A stretch of 11,017 nucleotides of DNA from an uncultured Rikenellaceae bacterium (GTDB taxonomy: Bacteria > Bacteroidota > Bacteroidia > Bacteroidales > Rikenellaceae): contig CAMWRR010000037.1 in the NCBI GenBank assembly GCA_947176715.1, positions 1 through 11,017 on the forward strand, given 5' to 3'. Under the pieces are notes generated by a model. It saw only the letters and a list, made by a program, of their open reading frames with translations. It was not told the DNA's origin and did not search any database. The position numbers were made by a program, and so were the translations under genes. Below, one piece after another: positions 7,106 to 11,017 of the stretch (position 1 is its first letter; every line of letters begins with the position of its first letter).

Positions 7106-7801
7106 TCAATCCTCCTCCTTGCGTCTTTTGCCTTTGTTTCCCTCTATCACTATCACGAACTCCCCTTTGGGCGGATGTCCGGCGAAATGTTCGAGCAACT
7201 CTTGCGCGGTGCCTCTTACGGTCTGCTCGAACTTCTTGGATATCTCGCGCGAGACGGATATCATGGGGTTATGGGGGAAGTATTCGGCTATGGCTTCGAG
7301 AGTCTTGACCACCCGATAGGGCGATTCGTAGAGTACGATGGTGCGCGGCTCCTCCGCAAGACGCAAGAACGCCGTGCGTCGTCCCTTCTTCTGCGGCAGG
7401 AAGCCCTCGAAGCAGAAACGGTCGCATGGCAGGCCGCTGTTAACGAGCGCGGGGACGAAAGCGGTAGGGCCGGGCAGAGTCTCCACCTCTATACCGCGCT
7501 CCACACAGCTTCTCACCAGCATGAAGCCGGGGTCCGAGATGCCCGGGGTGCCGGCATCGGAGACGAGGGCCACGGTAAGCCCACGCTCTATGGTGTCGGC
7601 TATGCGTTCGGTGGCCGCGTGTTCGTTGAATTTGTGGTACGACTGCAGAGGCTTGCTTATGCCCAGATGGTCGAGAAGCACCGACGAGGTGCGCGTATCT
7701 TCGGCCAGTATGAGGTCTGCCGCACGCAACGTCTCCACCGCGCGCAACGTTATGTCGCCGAGGTTGCCCACCGGCGTAGGTACTATGAACAGTTTGGACA
7801 T
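7106..7801 (-). CDS. rsmI: 16S rRNA 2'-O-ribose C1402 methyltransferase
   Basis: A 231-residue SAM-dependent enzyme that methylates the 2'-OH of cytidine 1402 of 16S rRNA in the decoding centre, acting on the small subunit in the cytoplasm. The family signatures are present in order: PTPVGNLGDIT (8-18), AEDTR (33-37), SDAGTPGISDPG (81-92), LPGPTA (109-114), FEGFLP (131-136), YESPYR (158-163) and REISKKFEQ (185-193). It belongs to the tetrapyrrole-methylase fold. It is shorter than the E. coli enzyme (about 286 residues): it stops after the catalytic domain (GEFVIVIEG, 213-221) with a charged tail and lacks the C-terminal extension, which appears common in this phylum. The ATG at 7801 lies 4 nt after the stop codon of the preceding gene, so the two are almost surely cotranscribed and perhaps translationally coupled. 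A run of seven A residues at 7070-7076 (T on the coding strand) may be part of a weak terminator; no good stem was found. Confidence 0.95.
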   Translation of the reverse strand: MSKLFIVPTPVGNLGDITLRAVETLRAADLILAEDTRTSSVLLDHLGISKPLQSYHKFNEHAATERIADTIERGLTVALVSDAGTPGISDPGFMLVRSCVERGIEVETLPGPTAFVPALVNSGLPCDRFCFEGFLPQKKGRRTAFLRLAEEPRTIVLYESPYRVVKTLEAIAEYFPHNPMISVSREISKKFEQTVRGTAQELLEHFAGHPPKGEFVIVIEGNKGKRRKEED

Positions 7802-7805
7802 GGCG

Positions 7806-8753
7806 TCAGATGAATTTCGCGGACAACACCTCCACCAACATGTCTATGGCTCGGCTGTCGCTCTTCTGCGGATAGTGCTCCTGTATGTAGAGTACAGCCA
7901 TGTCGAAGTCGCCCGTAGCCTCCAACGCCTCCATCATGTCGAGGCATGTCTCCGTGTCGCCGTGACACAGCTCGTCGGCCACCGCCACCAGACGCTCCCG
8001 CCCCAACCGTGCCGCGAGCGACCTGTCGTCGGCGAGCATGCGCTCCAGCCGCGTAGGCTCGGGCAGTATGGGTTCGGCGCTGAGGGTTATCTCCTCGACC
8101 GGGTCGTGACGCTCCTCTTTGCCGGCATCATCCGTATCGGCTATTATGACAGTCTCCTCTACAGCCTCAGGCTCCCCCTCCGTCACCTCGGCGGCAGGCT
8201 CCTCCGCCTCCTCGGCGGCATCCTCTTCCTCGTCGGCAAGCACATCCGGCTCCTCTTCGACGAGGGCTGTTCCGGCAACCTCCGGGCTCTCCGGCTCCTC
8301 GGGCGACGGCTCGTCCTGCACCGCAGATCGAGGCTCCTCTGCAGGCTCGGGCTCCTCTACCGGCTCACGGGAGCTAACAGGCTCACTCGGGCTATCGACC
8401 GGCGCGGGAGGGGTGTCGACCGGCGCGGGGGGTGTTTCGGCCCAAGGCAGGGTCACCTCCGCCAACCGGCTGTCGCGCTCTTTCGTCTCCGGCCGCTCGC
8501 ACTCAGGCTCCACGGCATCGGACGGCGCATCATCGGCCGCCTCTTGCGTGACATCGGCAGACAGGGCCTTTTCAGGCTCGGCGGCAACGGACAGCGAGGG
8601 CGTCGCTACCGGCATGGACAACACCTCGTCGTAGAGGTCGCGCAACGCGGCTACTACCATGTCTCTGTCGAGAGCGCGCATACCGCCCTCTTCGATAGCG
8701 GATGCCAGAAGTGTGCGTATTTTATCGATCTGCCGGAGCGTCAGGTCTGTCAT
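7806..8753 (-). CDS. Uncharacterised acidic, proline/glutamate-rich protein encoded with rsmI
   Basis: I do not recognise this 315-residue protein. It has three parts. Residues 1-46 look like two short helices (MTDLTLRQIDKIRTLL onward). Residues about 47-232 are low-complexity and disordered, rich in Glu, Pro, Ala, Asp and Ser, with an in-frame 21-bp tandem duplication giving TPPAPVD twice (nucleotides 8395-8436). Residues about 233-315 are a folded, probably all-helical module (LERMLADDRSLAARLG through ELCHGDTETCLDMM to VEVLSAKF). This layout of two folded ends joined by a long acidic tether, with no signal peptide or membrane segment, suggests a cytoplasmic adaptor. The C-terminal module is vaguely reminiscent of helical ends of hypothetical Bacteroidota proteins, but I cannot name a family. 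Coding status is supported by host-like ATA codons, its 4-nt spacing to rsmI and a promoter at 8856-8889. The complementary strand is also open at 8119-8634, a by-product of the biased composition. Confidence 0.75.
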   Translation of the reverse strand: MTDLTLRQIDKIRTLLASAIEEGGMRALDRDMVVAALRDLYDEVLSMPVATPSLSVAAEPEKALSADVTQEAADDAPSDAVEPECERPETKERDSRLAEVTLPWAETPPAPVDTPPAPVDSPSEPVSSREPVEEPEPAEEPRSAVQDEPSPEEPESPEVAGTALVEEEPDVLADEEEDAAEEAEEPAAEVTEGEPEAVEETVIIADTDDAGKEERHDPVEEITLSAEPILPEPTRLERMLADDRSLAARLGRERLVAVADELCHGDTETCLDMMEALEATGDFDMAVLYIQEHYPQKSDSRAIDMLVEVLSAKFI

Positions 8754-8855
8754 AACTCAATAGTCGGTTAAAAAATTCGTAACGAAGATACGGAACGGAC
8801 GAGGGCGAAAGCAAGGCCGCCTGCATATTGCCAACAGAGGTATCTTCCACGGAGT

Positions 8856-8889
8856 CAAAGATACGAAAAATCACACCGATATTAGCAAA
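8856..8889 (-). promoter_or_regulatory. Promoter of the orf315-rsmI operon
   Basis: On the minus strand TATCTTTG (8863-8856) fits the -7 box TAnnTTTG and TTTG (8889-8886) fits the -33 box. The 22-nt spacer is slightly longer than the usual 19-21. The transcript would start near 8850, with about 95 nt of leader before the ATG at 8753. It is interlocked with the plus-strand promoter at 8882-8913. Confidence 0.55.
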
Positions 8890-8913
8890 ATCTGAAAATA
8901 ATTTTTATCTTTG
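8882..8913 (+). promoter_or_regulatory. Promoter of the NYN-CSD gene
   Basis: TATCTTTG (8906-8913) is a full -7 box; TTAG (8882-8885) lies 20 nt upstream as an imperfect -33. Together with the divergent promoter it forms an inverted repeat CAAAGATA (8856-8863) / TATCTTTG (8906-8913). Transcription would start near 8919, about 205 nt before the ATG at 9127. Confidence 0.55.
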
Positions 8914-9126
8914 GCTCGTATTGCCTCGTGCCGTGAAGCGTGTTACGGACACGACAGACATCGGGGCCGCACATAATTTATTCGGCTCTCGGGCGCGACA
9001 TCGGTCCGCCGCCCGTAAGACGAAAGCGGTCGAGAACCGGAAAGATACCATAATGTAAAACGCCCTCGGAGCGGCTTCCCTGTACGCGAAAAGGACAAAC
9101 AATACTAACGAACTATTCAATAAAAG
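8914..9126 (+). other. Long structured leader of the NYN-CSD gene, possible small RNA
   Basis: No convincing gene lies here. A stem of 9 bp with one bulged base (TCGTGCCGT 8926-8934 with ACGGaCACGA 8945-8954) would sit at the very 5' end of the transcript predicted from the 8882-8913 promoter. Further downstream CGGGCG/CGCCCG (8990-8995, 9010-9015) can pair around 14 nt. The 60 nt before the ATG are A-rich and unstructured, as usual for Bacteroidota initiation regions. No known riboswitch class was recognised, and no T-tract terminator that would end a separate small RNA. A 76-codon frame (8828-9058) starts before the promoter and ends in this leader; it shows no protein-like features. Confidence 0.35.
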
Positions 9127-10074
9127 ATGCAATCATCAAAAAGACCGACCAAAATCGGAGTATTCTACGACGGCAATTTCCTGTTGCACACATCCAATTA
9201 CTACAACTACATCCATCCTCAGAAGAGACGTCTGAGCATAGGCGGCATACACAGGTTTCTGCGTAGCCACATAGCCTCTATGGATCAGATAAGCGAGGCG
9301 CTATGCTCGGTGGTGGAGGCCCACTACTTCCGCGGACGTCTCAACGCCGCCGAGGCATCGCAGCGCGGCAACCAGTTGTACAACGACCGTGTGTTCGACG
9401 ATATACTTATGTCGGAGGGGGTGCAGACCCACTATCTCCCCCTGCGTAACCTTTTCGGACGCAAAGAGGAGCGCGGAGTGGACGTATGGCTCTCGCTCGA
9501 GGCTTACGAGCTGTCGATAATACGCGACCTCGACATAGTGGTGCTCGTGGCATCCGACACCGACTACGTGCCCCTCGTACGCAAGCTCGTGGGCCGCGGC
9601 GTACGCGTATTCCTCATGAGCTGGGAATTCGAGTACACCAACGAGGACGGCAACAAGGTGGTGACACGCACATCTCACGAGCTCTCCAACGTGGCTACGG
9701 TCACCCTGCCCATGCACGAGATAATAGAAGAGGGGTTCGCCGAGGAGAACCCGGTGATAAACGGCATGTTCGTAGCCGAGGGTCGCAGCGTGGCCGTGCA
9801 GACCGTAAGAAAAGAGCGTAGCGACATCCTCTCGCTCAAAAACGGATACGGCTTCATACGCTACCCCAACAACAACCTATTCTTCCACTATCAGAACGTA
9901 GTGGGCGACTTTACCGACCTCAAGGTGGGCGACACGGTGGAGTTTGTCATAGACAAAAACTCCGAGGGTCAGGACATAGCCAAGAGCGTGAAGAGGATAG
10001 ACTCTATGGATTCGGGGCTCGACGAGTTCGACGACTGGGACTCGGACGCCATACTGAAAGATATCAAGAGATAG
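9127..10074 (+). CDS. NYN-domain (PIN-like) nuclease fused to a cold-shock RNA-binding domain
   Basis: A 315-residue predicted RNA-processing protein. Residues about 8-195 match the NYN/LabA-like (DUF88) nuclease fold: YDGNF with Asp15 on the first strand, GVDVWLSLEAYE with Asp119, and ASDTDYVPLV with Asp144 and Asp146, the acidic cluster that binds metal in PIN-like nucleases. Residues about 230-291 form a cold-shock (OB-fold) domain: KNGYGFIRY corresponds to RNP1 and NLFFHY to RNP2, followed by LKVGDTVEFVI and DIAKSVKRI. The C-terminal 20 residues are acidic (DEFDDWDSD). The combination suggests an endoribonuclease steered by its own RNA-binding domain; the substrate is unknown. There is no signal peptide, so it should be cytoplasmic. 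The ATG at 9127 is taken because it begins just before the first strand and follows an A-rich initiation region; an alternative start is not evident. Codon use is host-like (16 of 20 Ile are ATA). It stands between a divergent promoter region and thyA. Confidence 0.85.
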   Translation: MQSSKRPTKIGVFYDGNFLLHTSNYYNYIHPQKRRLSIGGIHRFLRSHIASMDQISEALCSVVEAHYFRGRLNAAEASQRGNQLYNDRVFDDILMSEGVQTHYLPLRNLFGRKEERGVDVWLSLEAYELSIIRDLDIVVLVASDTDYVPLVRKLVGRGVRVFLMSWEFEYTNEDGNKVVTRTSHELSNVATVTLPMHEIIEEGFAEENPVINGMFVAEGRSVAVQTVRKERSDILSLKNGYGFIRYPNNNLFFHYQNVVGDFTDLKVGDTVEFVIDKNSEGQDIAKSVKRIDSMDSGLDEFDDWDSDAILKDIKR

Positions 10075-10090
10075 TTATATATACGGGATT

Positions 10091-10115
10091 CTATCCGCTC
10101 CACCGGACAGGATAG
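10091..10115 (+). other. Hairpin in the gap between the NYN-CSD gene and thyA
   Basis: CTATCC (10091-10096) pairs with GGATAG (10110-10115), with an inner TCC/GGA stem separated by a 2x2 internal loop. It starts 17 nt after the stop codon, but no T tract follows, so its role is unclear: 3' end stabilisation or part of a two-hairpin terminator with 10143-10169. Confidence 0.4.
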
Positions 10116-10142
10116 GCTCCGTCATAACGACAAATATCATGC

Positions 10143-10169
10143 GGGAGGGTTTTGTCGCCCTCCCATTTT
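10143..10169 (+). terminator. Probable terminator upstream of thyA
   Basis: GGGAGGG (10143-10149) and CCCTCCC (10158-10164) form a perfect 7-bp stem with an 8-nt loop, followed by ATTTTC. It lies about 70 nt past the NYN-CSD stop and only 13 nt before the thyA ATG. It may end the upstream transcript or attenuate read-through into thyA. No consensus promoter for thyA was found between it and the start codon, which leaves thyA transcription unexplained. Confidence 0.6.
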
Positions 10170-10181
10170 CATAAAAGCGAG

Positions 10182-10976
10182 ATGAAACAATATCACCGTC
10201 TGTTGGAGACCATAATGTCGGAGGGGGTGCGGCGAGGCGACCGTACCGGAACCGGCACGTTGAGCATATTCGGGCATCAGATGAGGTTCGACCTGAGCGA
10301 GGGATTCCCGCTTATGACCACCAAGAAGCTGCATCTGCGTTCCATAATACACGAGCTGTTGTGGTTTCTGTCGGGAGACACCAACATAGCCTATCTGCAC
10401 GATAACGGCGTGACGATATGGGACGAGTGGGCCGACGAGAACGGCGACCTCGGACCCGTATACGGCCACCAGTGGCGCAGTTGGCCTACCCCCGACGGCG
10501 GCACCGTCGACCAGATAAGCGGCGTAGTAGACCAGATAAGGCGTAACCCCGAGTCGCGCCGTCTGATAGTGTCGGCATGGAACGTGGCCGAGGTCGACAA
10601 GATGGCCCTGCCGCCGTGTCACACCCTCTTTCAGTTCTACGTGGCCGAGGGGAGGCTGTCGTGTCAGCTCTACCAGCGGTCGGCCGACGTATTCCTCGGG
10701 GTGCCTTTCAACATAGCGTCATACGCGTTGCTGACAATGATGATGGCTCAGGTGACAGGACTCAAGCCGGGAGAGTTCGTACACACCACCGGCGACACCC
10801 ACATATATCTCAACCACCTCGAACAGGTACGCGAACAGCTGTCGCGCACACCCCGACAGCTTCCCATAATGAAGCTAAACCCCGACATAACCGACATATT
10901 CAAATTCCGTTACGACGACTTCTCCCTTGAAAACTACGACCCCCACCCCCCAATAAAAGCCCCCGTCGCAATATAG
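10182..10976 (+). CDS. thyA: Thymidylate synthase
   Basis: A 264-residue enzyme that methylates dUMP to dTMP with 5,10-methylenetetrahydrofolate, releasing dihydrofolate. Length and numbering match the E. coli enzyme exactly: Arg21 (phosphate binding), Glu58, Trp80 and Trp83 (folate site), nucleophile Cys146 in PPCH, Arg166 in YQRS, Asp169, Asn177 and His207/Tyr209 (dUMP binding), and the conserved C-terminus IKAPVAI. Cytoplasmic homodimer by family knowledge. The ATG at 10182 (MKQYHRLL) is preferred over an in-frame TTG at 10152: it coincides with the E. coli start, and the longer version would add ten unrelated residues from inside the hairpin at 10143-10164. All 16 isoleucines use ATA. The product dihydrofolate must be recycled by a reductase; no folA is visible, but the window ends 41 nt downstream. 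Confidence 0.97.
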   Translation: MKQYHRLLETIMSEGVRRGDRTGTGTLSIFGHQMRFDLSEGFPLMTTKKLHLRSIIHELLWFLSGDTNIAYLHDNGVTIWDEWADENGDLGPVYGHQWRSWPTPDGGTVDQISGVVDQIRRNPESRRLIVSAWNVAEVDKMALPPCHTLFQFYVAEGRLSCQLYQRSADVFLGVPFNIASYALLTMMMAQVTGLKPGEFVHTTGDTHIYLNHLEQVREQLSRTPRQLPIMKLNPDITDIFKFRYDDFSLENYDPHPPIKAPVAI

Positions 10977-10978
10977 GG

Positions 10979-10995
10979 GGGGGTCACGGACCCCC
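10979..10995 (+). terminator. Possible terminator hairpin directly after thyA
   Basis: GGGGGTC (10979-10985) and GACCCCC (10989-10995) form a 7-bp stem with a 3-nt loop, beginning 2 nt after the stop codon. The following TCTTGATAAAC is only weakly T-rich, so termination is uncertain. The stem draws on a run of eight G (10976-10983) that includes the last base of the stop codon. Confidence 0.45.
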
Positions 10996-11017
10996 TCTTG
11001 ATAAACTATACCTCGGG

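Noticed and set aside
8119..8634. 171-codon Ser/Gly-rich plus-strand frame
   Set aside because: It is antisense to the Glu/Pro-rich linker of the rsmI-coupled gene; GAG/GAA codons read backwards give serine. The minus-strand gene has folded ends, operon spacing and a promoter.
7338..8771. 477-codon plus-strand frame across rsmI and its upstream gene
   Set aside because: It runs antisense through two genes, including the conserved rsmI motifs, and its translation is Arg/Leu-rich without domains.
8828..9058. 76-codon frame in the divergent promoter region
   Set aside because: It starts upstream of and runs through both -7 boxes; no protein-like features, so treated as leader sequence.
10152..10181. 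TTG start that would extend thyA by ten residues
   Set aside because: The extension falls in the terminator-like hairpin and has no counterpart in ThyA proteins; the ATG at 10182 gives exact E. coli length and residue numbering.

Overview
The window looks like a chromosomal stretch of a high-GC member of the Bacteroidota, most likely Bacteroidales. Several signs agree. Promoters match the phylum's own consensus (TTTG, about 20 nt, TAnnTTTG). Start codons lack a clear Shine-Dalgarno sequence. Gene content includes a periplasmic dipeptidyl peptidase IV, a BACON/BspA-type leucine-rich-repeat lipoprotein and a small outer-membrane beta-barrel. Most genes are GC-rich, yet they encode isoleucine almost entirely with ATA (16 of 16 in thyA). 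A Rikenellaceae-like source is only a guess. No phage, insertion sequence, plasmid, CRISPR, rRNA or tRNA signal is visible.

Layout. Positions 1-60 hold the last codons of nadC (NAD synthesis), followed 42 nt later by a dipeptidyl peptidase IV gene (103-2205) that ends in a strong terminator. Positions 2206-2588 are non-coding and carry a cluster of degenerate hairpin-forming repeats plus the terminator of the next gene. A biotin-carrying carboxyltransferase (oxaloacetate decarboxylase alpha / pyruvate carboxylase B type) runs on the minus strand (2589-4442). Its promoter faces away from an 87-bp tandem repeat (4619-4780). Each unit of that repeat contains a complete promoter, and the second one feeds the surface lipoprotein gene at 4816-6327. 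The lipoprotein gene is a composite: its first 40% is GC-rich and host-like, its leucine-rich-repeat part is AT-rich with different codon use.

A convergent minus-strand block follows: a small outer-membrane protein (6411-6869), then rsmI (7106-7801), which lies 4 nt downstream of an unrecognised acidic, proline-rich protein gene (7806-8753). A compact divergent promoter region (8856-8913) separates this from two plus-strand genes. These are a NYN-nuclease/cold-shock-domain fusion (9127-10074) with a leader of roughly 200 nt, and thyA (10182-10976).

Functionally the window mixes housekeeping genes (nadC tail, rsmI, thyA, the carboxyltransferase) with envelope genes (dpp4, BspA-like lipoprotein, barrel protein). 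rsmI and the NYN-CSD gene both concern RNA and share a control region, but no defined defence or mobile system is evident. The most notable items are the promoter-bearing tandem repeat, the compositionally chimeric lipoprotein, the extreme AUA usage, the NYN-CSD fusion, and the uncharacterised protein coupled to rsmI.
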